From Chloromonas sp. AAM2 (lineage: Eukaryota > Chlorophyta > Chlorophyceae > Chlamydomonadales > Chlamydomonadaceae), in assembly GCA_004335635.1 (NCBI GenBank), contig QAXH01004141.1:287-64286 (forward strand): DNA of 64,000 bases, given 5' to 3'. Shown one piece after another: positions 48,701 through 61,339 of this stretch. The notes beneath the pieces are model-generated. The model had not been told where the DNA came from, searched no databases, and saw only the letters and a program-made list of their open reading frames with translations. Positions within the stretch are counted from its first letter, which is position 1; each line of letters starts with the position of its first letter. Made by a program: the position numbers and the translations under genes.

Positions 48701-50513
48701 GAGAACGTGTTTCCGGTGGGTGCCTGCGTCGACTGGTGGCGACTGCCTCACACCTGAAGTTTTGTTCTTTGTTGTCCTCACGGATGTCAATGTCAAGCAA
48801 TAGTTACTGCCCAGAAGAGGTAGCAGATGCCTCGGTCGCTGTACTACGCATGGGTGTGCATGAGCGGCACGCCCATAGTGCACCAGGACACATTCAGATG
48901 CTTGTGAGGTTAGGCATGCGGGCTGGCTGGAATATTCCACACAGACACAAGCTCTGGTCTGGGCTACAGTGTGACCGGGCCCCAGGCGCTTGGTGAGGCT
49001 AAGCATGCATTTTGACGTGGATGGCAGAAACACGCAGCCTGTGGGTTACAGGTTGTGCTTTCCGCTGCGGCATGCAGTGTTCACACGTGTGGCACTGCCT
49101 GTCTGGTTGTAGGTGCCTGGCACAGCGGCGGACTTCTTCACCAGCATGCACAGGATCATGCGCTACGGCGCGCTGGGACCCGTCAAGTCCTTCTGCCACC
49201 ACAGGTGCTGGGTTGACTGTCGGGTGCTGGTGGTGTTGGGTAACATGGGAGTCGGCTCGCTCTGCTTTGGGTAGCTTGGTGGCCCATGCTTAACAGGATC
49301 AGCACGTCTGACCAGTGCTCACACGATGCTTCCACAGGCTGATGCTGCTCGAGCAGAAGTTCAACCTGCACGTGATGCTCAACGCTGACAAGGAGTTCCT
49401 GGCGCAGAAGGCGGCGCCGCACAGAGACTTCTACAACGTCCGCAAGGTGGGCACGCGCTGGGAGGTGTCGACCCAGTACAGCAACGGACGCAAACGAGTG
49501 CTCAGTTGGAAGACAATAGATCATCTTGTTGGCGAGTGTGCTGGTGTTGATAAGTGTTAAGTGTTGTTGGCTGTACCTTGTGCTTGAACCGGTTGCCGGG
49601 TACTTCCAAGCCCAGCTGGTGTTGATGATTGTTGCCTGACCTGTGATGTGCTTCATCAGCCGGCGTCATGCTATCTGACACACTGTCTGTTGAAGTCTAT
49701 GCAGAGTCTCATGACTTGGCTGATGCCTTCTTTTTGGCTTGACCTCAGCGCAGCCGTTCTTCTCTGTTTGCACATAATCCGACACTCAAGGTTTTGTTTG
49801 CCGTGCAGGTCGACACGCACATCCACCACAGCGCGTGCATGCACCAGAAGCACTTGCTGCGGTTCATCAAGAGCAAGCTGCGCAAGGAGCCGGACGAGGT
49901 GGTCATCTTCAGGGACGGAAAGTACCTCACGCTCAGGGAGGTGAGAGACAAGGGCAGGTCGGCAACAAGTTGGGCTCACACTTCAAGTGCCAGGCGTACA
50001 GAGGTGAAGGAAGCGTTACAGAGCTGCGGGGTGTGTAGGCCATGTTGGTGATGATGGTAGTGTCTGAACTTCACAATTGAGTGCTAGCCTAAAGATATGG
50101 TATACGTAGACGTAGTGTCGCAATAAGTGCAGAGGTAGTCCAGGGATGTGTCAGTGCCAGGCTGAGGTGCATTGATTGTGGCATGTGATGCAGGTGTTTG
50201 AGTCCCTGAACCTCACCGGCTACGACCTCAATGTGGACACCTTGGACATGCACGCCGACAAGTCGCTTTTCCACCGGTTCGACCGCTTCAACCTCAAGTA
50301 AGGAAACGCATATACACGGACACAAGCACAAACTTGCACACATGCACAGGCGACAAACAGGTTACTTGGTCTGGCTACCCAGTCTGAGTACACACACCCT
50401 CACTTCATGGGCCGCAGCACATAGGCCGCCACACATGAGGAGTTGTACTTGTGGCGCCATATAGATGTGAAAACACATGCGCACACACACACACACGCAC
50501 ACACACACAAGCG

Positions 50514-50545
<32 letters not shown>

Positions 50546-53500
50546 CACATGAAATTGGTTCTTTGAGCCCTTGTTGCTCCTGCTGCACGCAGGTACAACC
50601 CGTGCGGTCAGTCGCGCCTGCGTGAGATCTTTATCAAGCAGGACAACCTGTTGCACGGGCGGTTTTTGGCCGAACTGACTCGGGAGGTGCTGGCGGACCT
50701 GGAGGCGAGCAAGTACCAACACGCAGAGATGCGCATCTCAATCTACGGACGTAAGGCAATGGAATGGGTGAGTGGGGCGGCAACCACTCTGCACCTGGGT
50801 CACGTGCGCTGGGGCGACTGGTGGCATGGCTTGCATGCATGAGGGGACAAAAATACCCATGGGCTGAGGGGACGTGGCACAGGGCAGTTCGCTGGGCAAG
50901 ACATCCGATGCAATTATACCATGCATGGTCAGCTCCTGTGCCTTACCAAAAGCGGGTGTGCAGGCTAGGCTGTTCACAATTCTTTGCTGTTCACAGTTTT
51001 TGCACAAATGTTTGTGAAGCATGTTCGCGTGTGGACGAATTGCCGTGTCGAGGCCTCACTCATGTATACCTGTTGCTGCCTTGCAGGACATCCTTGCCTC
51101 GTGGGTGGTTGCCAACAACCTGTACAGTGACAATAACATATGGCTTATCCAGGTACGGCACGTGGCTTTTCGTGTGGCATTGTCATAACGTTATGTGCGT
51201 CATGTGCATGTTTGCATGGGTTGCATTTTCTTTGGCTGTGCAGCATTGGGCAAAGTGGCGTGGCAGGGTCAGCCCTGATCAAGCTTGTAAGCGCAAGAGC
51301 AGGCCAGCGATTGCTGTGATCTTCCAGGTTCCGAGGTCATTGGCTGCCAAGAAGGCCGTGTTTATCCACATGGGTTATCCACATGGGTGTCGTTTACTGA
51401 TGTCCCTAAAGGTTGACAGAGGCGTTGGCTTGTGCCCCTTTGGTTGGCTGAGGGCCGTCTTGGTCTCATGGCTGCCTGCCCTGGCACTGCACAGGTCCCG
51501 CGTCTGTACAATATATACAAGGACACAGGCGTCATTGAGAACTTCCAGCAGGTAGGTGCAGCCTTGCTGTTGCTGAGCCAAACAGACAATGGTTGCATAC
51601 AGGCAGATCGTTGAACTCACTAATATCTGTTTATTTACAGCCAGATGCTGCACTTGGCACGCGTGAGGCCGAGGTCAGAGGTGTGCTACACTGTTCATTG
51701 CGCCCTGCTGCAGATGCTAGACAACATCTTCGAGCCCCTGTTTGAGGTTACACGCGACCCGGCCTCACACCCGCAGCTGCATGTCCTGCTGGCACAGGTG
51801 TGCTGCGGTGGGCTGGTGACCTAGAGCAGGAACCGTGCGCAGCTTCAGACACTCATATGCAGCGCATATATGTCTCCAGTTCATGTATGTCTCCAGTTCA
51901 TGTGGTCTTATGCATCCTGTTTAGCTTGGTGCTTGAATGTTGGGCTCAGTCCTCATTCAGCATTGAATGAGACAAGATATCCGATTTAAGGTGGAATCGC
52001 GCCTTGATTGTCCGTGTGTTGGTATCTTGGTGCGTGTTTCCTCAGGTGGTTGGATTTGATATGGTTGACGACGAGAGCAAGCCCGAGCGTCGGCCCACCA
52101 AGCACAGCCCCCCGCCCGCTGAGTGGTCCTCCAAGCACAACTGCGCCTTCTCATACTACGCCTACTACATCTACGCAAACCTATTTGTGCTCAACAAGTT
52201 CAGGTACGGCATTCTCACGACTCCCTACCTTGAAAGCCTAGGGCCCGGATAGTGCTCCAAGCCCGCAACAGATACATTCACAGCTCGCTTGCAGTTTTGT
52301 TCAGCTGGTTGCAAACAAGGGAAGTACAGCCGCATCGGTTCATTATATATGCATTACGTCCAGCTGTTGCCTGACAACCCACTGTCCACCCTTGTTCGTG
52401 TGGCTGCCACTCAGAGAGTCGCGCGGCCTCAACACGTTCACCTTCCGGCCGCACGGCGGCGAGGCGGGAGACGTGGACCACCTGGCCACCGCCTTCATGC
52501 TGTGTGAGAACATTGCCCACGGCATCAACCTCAGGAAGAGCCCTCTGCTGCAGGTGGGCAGGCAGCACGGCCAATTTCTGACTTATGCAGGCCACCATGT
52601 GCTGTGCTGCAGTGGGCGCAGCAGGCTCTGGGCTGACCCCAGCTGTTTGCCTCGGAAGCAGTGTTGGCTCAGAACGGGTCCACACCGTCCATGCATCATG
52701 CCAATCTCCCATGCCAGATGCAATCTGCATGGATGTCATACATGCCCATTCTGGCAAGGTCCATAATACAGGCCCATTCTGCCGCACATTTGGGCACAGT
52801 GCCTTAAATGTGCAACACTTTGTGTACTGATCTTTTGCAAATGGGAGGAGCTGGAAGTTGTTGCATCCTTTGCTGCGCACTCACATATGCACTGCTGTGC
52901 CGTGCTTGTCCCCTGCAGTACCTGTTCTACCTGGGTCAGATCGGCCTCTGCATGTCCCCCCTGTCCAACAACTCCCTGTTCCTGGACTACCACCGCAACC
53001 CCTTCCCCTCCTTCTTTGCCCGGGGCCTCAGCGTGTCGCTCTCAACAGACGACCCACTACAGGTGCGCAGGGACCATTGGTTGTTTACAAGGAAATGCTT
53101 GATAAATGAATAAGAGCACTTTCGATTTGTCCTCTTTTCCAGTTCCCGCCTGTTTCTGCACTGAAGGTTTTGCACTTTATCTGAAAGACAAAGTACAGCA
53201 GTCCGATGCAAAACCATGAACGATGCCCAGAATAACACTGGCAGGGACTGGCATGGGCCCAGGTAATCATGCAGCAGTAGTGAATGCCTTGGCCGACCTT
53301 CTGCTTGCAAGTCATGACATTTGCCAAGTTCATGCAATTGCCATGGTTTACGAGCAAGGGTTTCTCTGTTGGCAGCACGGTTGGATTATTTATCACTGAG
53401 CCTGCTTTCCTTTTGTGTAATTCAGATCCACCTCACCAAGGAGCCTCTGGTGGAGGAATACTCAGTGGCAGCACAGGTGAGTGGGATGAAGGTGCAGGCA

Positions 53501-54271
53501 AGAAGGCAACAACTCTTGCACTTGGAGACAGAGGTGGTCTGGAACATCGCCTTTCGCAAGCCGTGATCAGCGACCTGTGGACCATCGCGCTGTGCTTATG
53601 TGACCACTACTTGCATTTCACTGTCACACTGCATTTAGGAGCTGTGCACAGCACGCCTTTGGTGTCAAGCCAGGCACAGAGTTGAAAGGCGTTTGCTTGT
53701 CCGTCTGTGCCACCCCAGGTATGGAAGATGAGCAGCGCTGACCTGTGTGAAATCGCGCGCAACGGCGTGCTGCACAGCGGTTTTCCGCACGCGTGCAAGA
53801 AGCACTGGGTGGCGGCCGAGTACTGGCGCCCGGGGCCGGATGGGAATGACATCCACAAGACGAATGTGCCCAACCTGCGCCTGCGCTTCAGGTGGGCGGG
53901 AGGGCACATGGAAATGCCTCAAGTGAATGCAAGACCGCTGAGTTCCCACATGCCAGGGTGCCTCCGTCTGCAGCTGTCCGTTGTCCTGCTGGCCTGTTCT
54001 GTCCCTGTGATCCACATGTGCAGCATTCAACGTTCTCGTGCTGAGCCATGTGTTGCGTACCTCTGCCGGCTGGCCTGTCTCTGTGGTGCACGTCGTACCT
54101 TCCGTTGTTATTGCCAGCAATACAACAGGTTGTTCTGCAACACCATGCGTGTGGCTTGCATACCGACAGCATTACAGCCGTGTGCGCAGGTATGACACGT
54201 ACATGGACGAGATGCGGCTGGTGGCCCATGGTGCGCTCGCTTACAACGCGCGCAAGGCCAGCAAGGACTGA
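45748..54271 (+). CDS. AMPD: AMP deaminase (plant FAC1-like, membrane-anchored)
   Basis: Deaminates AMP to IMP, controlling the adenylate pool. About 24 exons, among them 45748-45902, ~45990-46062, ~46187-46327, ~46893-47066, ~48541-48716, ~49338-49446, ~49809-49940, ~50194-50298, ~50593-50767, ~52047-52203, ~52919-53062, ~53427-53477, ~53719-53892 and ~54191-54271. The N-terminus has a single hydrophobic segment ([21 protein letters not shown]) then Arg/Ser-rich sequence, as in Arabidopsis FAC1, followed by a long poorly conserved regulatory stretch. The catalytic part shows the zinc-binding [70 protein letters not shown] and [20 protein letters not shown], with [13 protein letters not shown] represented by [15 protein letters not shown]. 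All these are intact, so the enzyme looks active. Some junctions in the N-terminal third (near 46560-46790) are uncertain. A (CA)n tract lies in the intron before the RYNPCGQS exon. Confidence 0.95.
50481..50549. repeat. (CA)n microsatellite in an AMPD intron
   Basis: About 69 bp of CA dinucleotides with a few CG interruptions, between the exons ending at about 50298 and starting at about 50593. The open frames across it on either strand are low-complexity artefacts. Confidence 0.95.
51873..51902. repeat. Short 15-bp tandem repeat in an AMPD intron
   Basis: ATGTCTCCAGTTCAT followed by GTATGTCTCCAGTTCAT gives two near-identical units. Minor simple repeat of no evident function. Confidence 0.6.
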
Positions 54272-54575
54272 GTGCAGCGCCTGCTGGCAGGCAGACACGG
54301 AGCCTAATATGCCAGGAGGCCCAGTTGTGCACAGCTATGCCTCAGCAGCATTGCATGAGCATGGTATGCTGACAGGGGGGTGCTGACGAAGATGATGCTG
54401 ACGCGGCCGAGGGTGGTTGCACAACGCGTCCTCGCAGATCACTCGAGTGTTTCCTAGCACAGCCCTAGCCGGTTCCATTGCCATTCTTGTGGCCACGACC
54501 TTGGGCTCGCGCTCTGCACATAGTTCCGGACAGGCCAAATTATTTCCTGTGGAGTCCTCACGAGAACAAAAAAAA

Positions 54576-54593
54576 GTTTGCCAGTTCTGGGAC
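54576..54593 (+). repeat. Dispersed short repeat, copy 4
   Basis: GTTTGCCAGTTCTGGGAC preceded by a run of about nine A residues and followed by a T-run. Confidence 0.6.
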
Positions 54594-55481
54594 TCTTTTT
54601 TTTGTGGAGTGGTTGAGTCCTCATTTAGACATTGCAGCCAGTGGTCAGTTGGGGTGGTAAGCGGAAGGCAGTCCTGGCCATATGAAGGTGAAGCAGTTTG
54701 TGAGAGAGGCCGGCTTCTCAGCCTGAAGTTGGTGTGCCTGAGAAGTGCTTGGAGCGGCGCGTGATAGGATGTGGCCTGGTGGCCTGTTCATCCAGTGTTC
54801 TTCAGACAGGATTTCATACTGCAGCCAGGATATGGCCTTGTAGCCAATGGACTGCTGTCCTATCTTGTAGCCTACTACAAACTGACTGCAGATATGGCCT
54901 GGTGGCCTTTTGATGTGTTTTCTTATATGTGGGGCTTCGCAGCTTCAACAAGCGGTGGGCATTTGCAGTCTTTGCAGCAGATGGCGCCAATAGAGTTGTT
55001 ATTCTGCTGCAAATAGTGCAAAAAAAACCGAGGCTATCCTTCTGCGAAGTTGTATAGTGAGAGTTGCACCTGCATCTAAGAAACGCCGGGTCAGAGACAC
55101 ATTCTGCAAATTGCACGAGGTTGTGCTGACAACGAATGCCTTGGGTATGCAGTTCTGCTTACACGACAGGCAGTGCTAGTGTAGTCTGGTAAAGAAGAAC
55201 GATTGTGCAACCAAGCAACGGAGCTATGTCCACGAATGAATCTTCTTTGCATGTGATTGGACTTATTCTGTGGTTTCGTGTCTGGCTGCGGGGCGTGACG
55301 AGTGGAGATCAGTAATTATAAAGCACGTATGTTGAGGCATACCAAGCAAGAGCAGCACACGAATCATGGGATTGAAAGGACTTATATGGTTGCTGGGAAT
55401 GTTATTGCCAGACTTGAGCAACTGGACGGCTCATCTGCTATGTAACAAGCGGATCAACTCGCAACGGTAAAAACAAAAGAT

Positions 55482-55497
55482 GTTTGCCAGGTCTGGG
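55482..55497 (+). repeat. Dispersed short repeat, copy 5 (diverged)
   Basis: GTTTGCCAGGTCTGGG after an A-rich stretch; one mismatch to the core and shorter than the other copies. Confidence 0.45.
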
Positions 55498-56789
55498 CTT
55501 CACCTCCTGGGTCAAGTCTAACTTGACCTGGTGTGCCATGATGAGTGTTAGGGAGCGCTTTGCCTTGGACGCGCTTCGCGCACAAGAAGGAGAGGAAGGA
55601 CGGTGAGCGCGCAGTCTGCACAATTGCTAGTAATGATCGCAGGCAAGAGGGTTATCTATCAAACTTTGCAGGCATGAACTCTCTGGACAAACTCTCTGGA
55701 CAAACTACAGCTACAGATAGGACCTGTTACAGATAGGATCGATCCTGCATGGCATCTGCCTGGATGATTGCACATCTACCGTGCCGGTAGATGTTGGTCT
55801 CTCCTACAGTATTGACCCTATTCTTGGCTGTTGCAGGAAGTGGACCGCGTGCTGGGCTGAGCCATGCCAGCACAACCACCACACCCTGCCGGCACATTGC
55901 GGAGGGCATCGTCCGAACCTGCTGACAACAAGTTCTGCTAGCAGTTCACTCGGAGATGGGTTCTCGGGTGTGACCTACATTAGGCGGCATGTGTCTAGTG
56001 CCCAACGCAGCGGTGCGGCTGTCTCAGTCTGGGGGTGGAGGGCTTGGCTACCTCCCCCAGGAGGCGGGTGGTCATGATGGGTGTTAGCTTTGCTTTTTAA
56101 GAGGCTGTTTCACAGGCAACGCGAACCGATGCGACATCGAATGACTTGCGCATGGCATGTGCGTCAGTACGTTCTTCAGATTTGCATCCCTAATGTGCCT
56201 GTCCAGGTTGAGGTTGACGTACGAGTTGACACCCCTGTGCGCCTGCGTGTACGGAAAACAAATGCTTGCGACTACACAGCAGCAAAGTCACAGTCAAGAT
56301 GGTGACATAAACAGTGCAAAGAACTTGTCAAGCTCAATCACACCAATGGTTGTCTTGCTGGTGCCCCTTGTCTTGTTGGCGTTTCGCGCTGCAGACAAGA
56401 AAGGCTGGAGAATTGGAAAGTGGGCTTTGCCACTTGTCATGGGCCGTGTAGGATCAAGCACGTGTGGCAGCCAACCAACTTTCAGCCGCCAGACGACAGG
56501 AGGTTTGCAGACTAGCAGGTCCACAACCTTGCTAGTGCCAATGCACAGCAAGCATCATCAGTGGACAGCATCGTCCTATGGGTTACACATTTAAAGGTGT
56601 TACTCGTATGACGTCAGAGGAATGACATCACCGGCACTCTGCTCGATCCGCATGATCAGCAAACTGCGCAACGGTCTGGCATTCGCTGCAGCAGCAGTAC
56701 TGACGTTCAGCTATCAATTCTGCGTGCACTGGACAGAAGCGTCTGTGCGAAAAATCTGAGCAAAACCTATCCTCAACGTGGACAAAAAG

Positions 56790-59700
56790 ATGAAGACGGG
56801 GAAGAAGCGCAGCAAGCAGGCGGTAGCAAGGGCCACAGCAAAAGGAACGCAAGGTGCGTGGACGTTTAAATCGCACACGCGCATGCACGCATCGCTGAGT
56901 TTGCATGGCACACTCAGAGGCCCGTGACTGTGACTTTTGTTTGCGCAGAGCCACAGTCTGCGCCAGGCACCCGCGCCATGAAGGTTACTGCAAAGACCCC
57001 TGCTCCTTCGCAACGCGCCGGCCGCTCGCCAGCAACCCCCGCAACTCGTGCGATGCAGCCAGACACCAAGCAGCCTCCTGCACTGAAACGCACTCGGGCA
57101 GCCCCGCAACAGCACGTCGACTATCGTCCACCAGCCAAGAGAGAGCGCAGCACGCATCAGGCTGGGGTAGCAACGCGTCGTCGCGGGGAACGCAAGGTCG
57201 AGCCAGAGCAGCCTATCCCCGTCAGCAGCGAGGGAGAGGATGAGGAGCAACAATCTGAGGAGGAGGCAGCGTTCCCGCCTGCGAAGCGTGCGCGCACGCA
57301 GCCGCAGCAGCGTCATGCCAGCACGAGTAAGGCAGCCACTGCAGCTCCGGTTAGCCCCGCACGCCGTGCGACGCGCACTGGCAAACCACGGCCGCCCAGC
57401 GACAGCAGCGAAGATGAAGAGGAATCGGTGGAAGAGGCAGAGGAGGCGCCGCCAGCTAAGCGCGCACGTGCTGCGCCTCAACAGCAGAAGATCAGCAAAC
57501 AGGCCACGGCAGCCCCACCAACTCCTCCCAGCAAGACACGGTCCACGCGCAGAACTGCCGTTGGACCTGAGCAGCAACAGGAGGAGAAAGAGGAAGAGGA
57601 AGAGAAGAAGGGGAAGGAAGCTGCAGGTCAAGAACCCAGACAATATCCCAGACGCAAGGGAACCACAGCAGCACAGCCAGCAGAGCCCAAGCAGCAGCAA
57701 CAGGATGAGGAGGACAATGGCGAGGGCGCCAGTCCAGGGCGTAGCAGGAAGAGGCGGGCGGAGACACGAGCCAAGCACACTGGTGCCGTCCAGGCCCACA
57801 TGTCCAAGCCGAACCATGATGTCGCAAGCGTCGCCAACAATCACTTGCCAGCAACCGACAATCCAGACGCTGGTGGCGCTGGCACTGCCGAGCCCATCAC
57901 TGCTGGTGGGCCACCTGGCCCAGCTGCACCTGCTGGACCTGGTGACGCAGCAGGCGGGGACACAGCCGCTGCAGCTGCGGCAATTGCAGCCTCTACTGAC
58001 AATCCTGATGCAGGAGGTGTGGCTGACGCTACTGAACAGCAGGCGATCAGTACTGAGCCTGCCGCTGTCACTGCACCTTCACCGGGGCAGCATGCACCTG
58101 CGCCTGCCCCAGCGGGACCTGAGCAAGCAGCCACCGCTGTCATGGGTGCCACGTTGCGTAACACCATCGCGCAGGAGCGCACGGGTGCGATTGCATCTGC
58201 AGCAGCGACTTCAGCAGGCAAGGCTGTTGCAGGCGCTCAACAGGCGGTTTCAGAAGCAAAGCAGGCTGCTCAGGCGGCAAAGCAGGCGGTGGTGACCTCG
58301 CCTGTTGTTACCACCCTGCAAGAAGCGGCAACTGAGGGCCAGCAGGCGGTGCAGCATGCCACCACGGCTGCAAAGCAAGCTGCAGAAGCTTCAGCTAGTG
58401 ACATGCACACAGCGGCTGGCGTGGCCAAGGATGCAGGTGCAGCACTGGCGGCTGGGGTGTCCAAGGGGGTGGAGGCTGCTGCATCAGAGGCCGGTCAGGC
58501 AGGGACTGCACTGACAAAAGTGGGCGCAGCGGCAGGAGAGGCAGCAGCCAGTGCAGCAAAAGTCGTGCAGCCCCACATTGAAGCAGGCGTTAAGTCGCTT
58601 GGTGACACGGCAGCTGGCAGTGCGGCGGTTGCTGCAGTGCATCAAGCAACAGATGTTGTGGGCATGGTGGTGGCTGGAGCGCAGCAGTGTGCAGCAGAGT
58701 TGGCAGGTGCTGTGACAGAGCCAGTCAGCGAGGCAGTTGCGGGAGCACAACAGGCCGTGGAGGAGGCAAAGCAGGCAGTGGTGGCTTCACCCGCAGTCGC
58801 CACTCTGCATGACGTGGCCAACCAGGCAGGGCCACATGCCGAGGCAGCTCGGGTTGCAGGGCAGCAGGCGCTGGAGCAGGCCAGTGCAGCTGTGAGTGAA
58901 GCAGCAAAGGCGGCTGCTGCTGACCTGCAGGCAGCTGCAGCGGCAGCCAAGGCTACTGGCTCAGCGCTGGCAGCAGGTGCAGCCAAGGGCATGCATGCTG
59001 CAGCGCCCCATGCTACTGAGGCGGGTAAGGCGGCCTCTGAGATGGCGTCAGCGGCTGCAGGGGCGGCAGCTGATGCAGCCCTTGTAGTTGAGCCAAGGCT
59101 GGAAGAGGGGGTGGCTGCTGTGGTGGCTGGGGCGCAGAAGACAGGAAGAGTGGCAGCTAAAGCTGTTGAGGAGCACGTGATGCCTACTGTGAGCCACGTG
59201 GCACATGCAGCAGGTGAGTACTGAGCAGATGGCAGTTACAGTAAAGTGGAGTTACCATGCTTCTTGATTCACACTTGATGCACGCTTGCTGTAAAAGAAA
59301 AAAGTTTGCCGGTTCTGGGACAGTTTGTGTGCATAGGTCTGTATTACCGCCAGGAACCATTGTGTGTCAGTAAAACATGTGTATGTGTGTGTGACATTTT
59401 TGCCGCACATCCCTTGTTCCCAAGATGCAGGCTGGCAACGCACAATGCGTTCCAGAATTGTAGATTGGTTGCAGAATTGACTGCAAGTTCATCGTGCAAT
59501 GCAACTGCGTTCAAGCCGGTTTGGAGCCCGAGCAATCCGTTGTGCAATGTGGCCATTTGAACGTGTTGATGTTTGAACTGCAGGTGAAAAGGCCACGGAA
59601 GGCGCCAGCCAGGTCAAGAAGGCGACAGTGACCGCTGCACATGCATTGGGGGAGCAAGTGCAGGGTGCTACTTCAGCAGCAGCAGCTCGCATTCATGACG

Positions 59701-61061
59701 CAACATCCAGCGCCGCAGCACTGGTGCAGGGGGCAGCGCATGCCACTGTGGAGCGCACAGAGGGGGCAGTGGCGGCAGTGGCTGAGAAGACACAGGCCGC
59801 AGGAGCTCAAGTTGCAGGGGCAGTGAAAATCACAGGTGCTACGGTTGCAGGGGCGGTGCAAAGCACAGGCACGACAGTGGCAGAAGGTGTCAAGGGTGCA
59901 GTAAGTGCAGTGGCAGAAGGGGTCAAGCATGCAGCGGCTTCCGGCCAGGCCACTGCAGGCACTGTGGCTGGTGTGGGTAAAGATGCGGCAGGCGCAGCTG
60001 CAGAAACCGTCAAGCATGCTGCAGAAGGGGTCAAGCATGCTGCAGCATCAGGCCAGGCCGCTGCAGGGACCGTCACAGCCACTGTCGCCGATGTGAGCAA
60101 AGGGGCGGCTGACGTGGCACAAGACGCAGCTGCAGCGGTCACTTCACAGATGCAGCACATGGCGGTTGCAGCGAAGGACCAGGCACAGGTCGCAGCAGCC
60201 GCGACTGGCGCGCTGGGCCAGGGTGTCGCTAAAATCGTGGGTCCTGTCGCCAAAGCATCAGCGCCCGAGGTGTCCGCTATTGTTTCATTAAAGGATGCAG
60301 CAGGCGCTGCTGCTGGCTCCATGCCGGGTATCAGCGGCCAGACAGAGGGTGAGGTGGGCCGGAATGACAAGGCGGGAGATGTGTTGGAAGTGTTGCCTGA
60401 TCACAGCCCCAACCGTATCACTGCACCAGACCCAGTCCAAGGCCAGGCGGCGAGGGAGCGAGCGCAGCGGGAGCAGGGCGCACCTCAGCCTGCGGTTGAA
60501 TCGGACGACCCGTCTTTGGGACTGCTCCTGCAGACTGCGGGCTCAACTGAAGCTGTAGGTGAGCTGCCACCGGGCAGTAATGCTACGAGTATGCTTGCAC
60601 TGCCCTTGTCTTGCGCGCAGCAGTTGTACACTGCTGGAGAGGTACAGTACGATTCTGCCGCTGCACGACTGCTGCAGGGGTGGCTGTGTGCAGATGAGAC
60701 TTGCGGGATTGTTGACGGCTCAAACCCCGGGCTAGGGGCAGGCTTCAGGTCTTCTAAGCCGTAAAACCGCTTGCATCAGGTTGGCCCTCAAGGCCGAACA
60801 ACTGCCTCGATTTTCCAGCCGCCCGGTCAGTGTAGCACAACTCGTGCTTGTTGTCAGGATGCTGTGCCATTGCCTGAAGTCGAACGCAGAATGTGAATTG
60901 GCCTGACTTTGTTTTTGTGACTTACTAATTCAGCACATGACATGACTTGACCTTTATGACCTTTGCTGCTTGCAGCCGACCTAGCGCTGGAGCTTCAGCA
61001 GCTGGACAAGCGACTGGGCCGCAGCGACAGCGACATGCAATTGACGTTTGGCATGGAATGA
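56790..61061 (+). CDS. Large alanine-rich, LEA-like protein with an acidic/basic nuclear-type N-terminal region
   Basis: Four exons in phase, 56790-56853, 56949-59213, 59584-60558 and 60976-61061, give 1129 residues. The first exon is Lys/Arg-rich (MKTGKKRSKQAVARATAKGTQ). Residues ~23-300 alternate acidic blocks (EEEESVEEAEEA, EEKEEEEEKKGKE) with four PAKRxR-QQ motifs (about residues 65, 82, 131, 189) that look like nuclear localisation signals. After a Pro/Ala linker, residues ~430-1000 are Ala/Gly/Val/Lys-rich amphipathic helix repeats (AVAGAQQAV.EAKQAV, VKHAAASGQA.AGTV) like group 3 LEA or other lipid- or stress-associated helical proteins. An approximately 170-residue block is duplicated inside exon 2. 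The C-terminus is a short charged helix (LALELQQLDKRLGR). I do not recognise a family and infer no specific role; desiccation protection, chromatin or lipid-droplet coating are all possible. The intron at 59214 holds a dispersed-repeat copy. Without splicing at 60559 the frame would end at 60764. Confidence 0.75.
59304..59323 (+). repeat. Dispersed short repeat, copy 6, in an intron
   Basis: GTTTGCCGGTTCTGGGACAG preceded by AAAAGAAAAAA, inside the second intron of the alanine-rich protein gene. One mismatch to the core. Confidence 0.6.
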
Positions 61062-61339
61062 GCATGGCAATAGTTTCCGCCGTGAGGCGGTGAAGCACGC
61101 ATTGGCACTTGCGTGGTGTGCACGTGCCAGTTCAGAGGAAAGAGACTCTTGATTGCATGCTCGACTCTTGGTGCGGCACAGGTGCATTCATATCAACAGC
61201 TGTTCACTTGATACGAGGGATGGGCCAGGGATACGCTGCACAACACGCAGGTGTGCATCAACCTCGGTGCATCATGGACAATTACATGGGGGGGGGGGAT
61301 GAGGAGTTGCCCGGCCGCACCAAGGGGGTGTACGACAGG

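Larger units (their letters stand above)
54272..56789. other. Intergenic region between AMPD and the alanine-rich protein gene
   Basis: Two dispersed-repeat copies lie at 54576-54593 and 55482-55497. The phrase ATGGCCTGGTGGCCT occurs in two near copies at about 54770 and 54890. No conserved reading frame was found. The promoter of the gene at 56790 should be in the right-hand part. Confidence 0.45.

Noticed and set aside
50362..50722. Cys/Val-rich open frames around 50400-50720
   Set aside because: Translations of the (CA)n microsatellite in an AMPD intron.
56714..57844. 376-residue minus-strand open frame rich in Leu/Arg/Cys
   Set aside because: Antisense of the acidic/basic repetitive exon of the alanine-rich gene; composition is explained by the sense codons.
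57240..58295. 351-residue plus-strand frame rich in Arg and Gln
   Set aside because: Out-of-frame reading of the same exon; the in-phase exons at 56790, 59584 and 60976 support the other frame.
60559..60764. Read-through end of the alanine-rich protein at 60764
   Set aside because: A GTGAGC donor at 60559 joins in phase to an exon at 60976 with a sensible helical C-terminus; the read-through tail has no repeat character. It could still be an alternative isoform.
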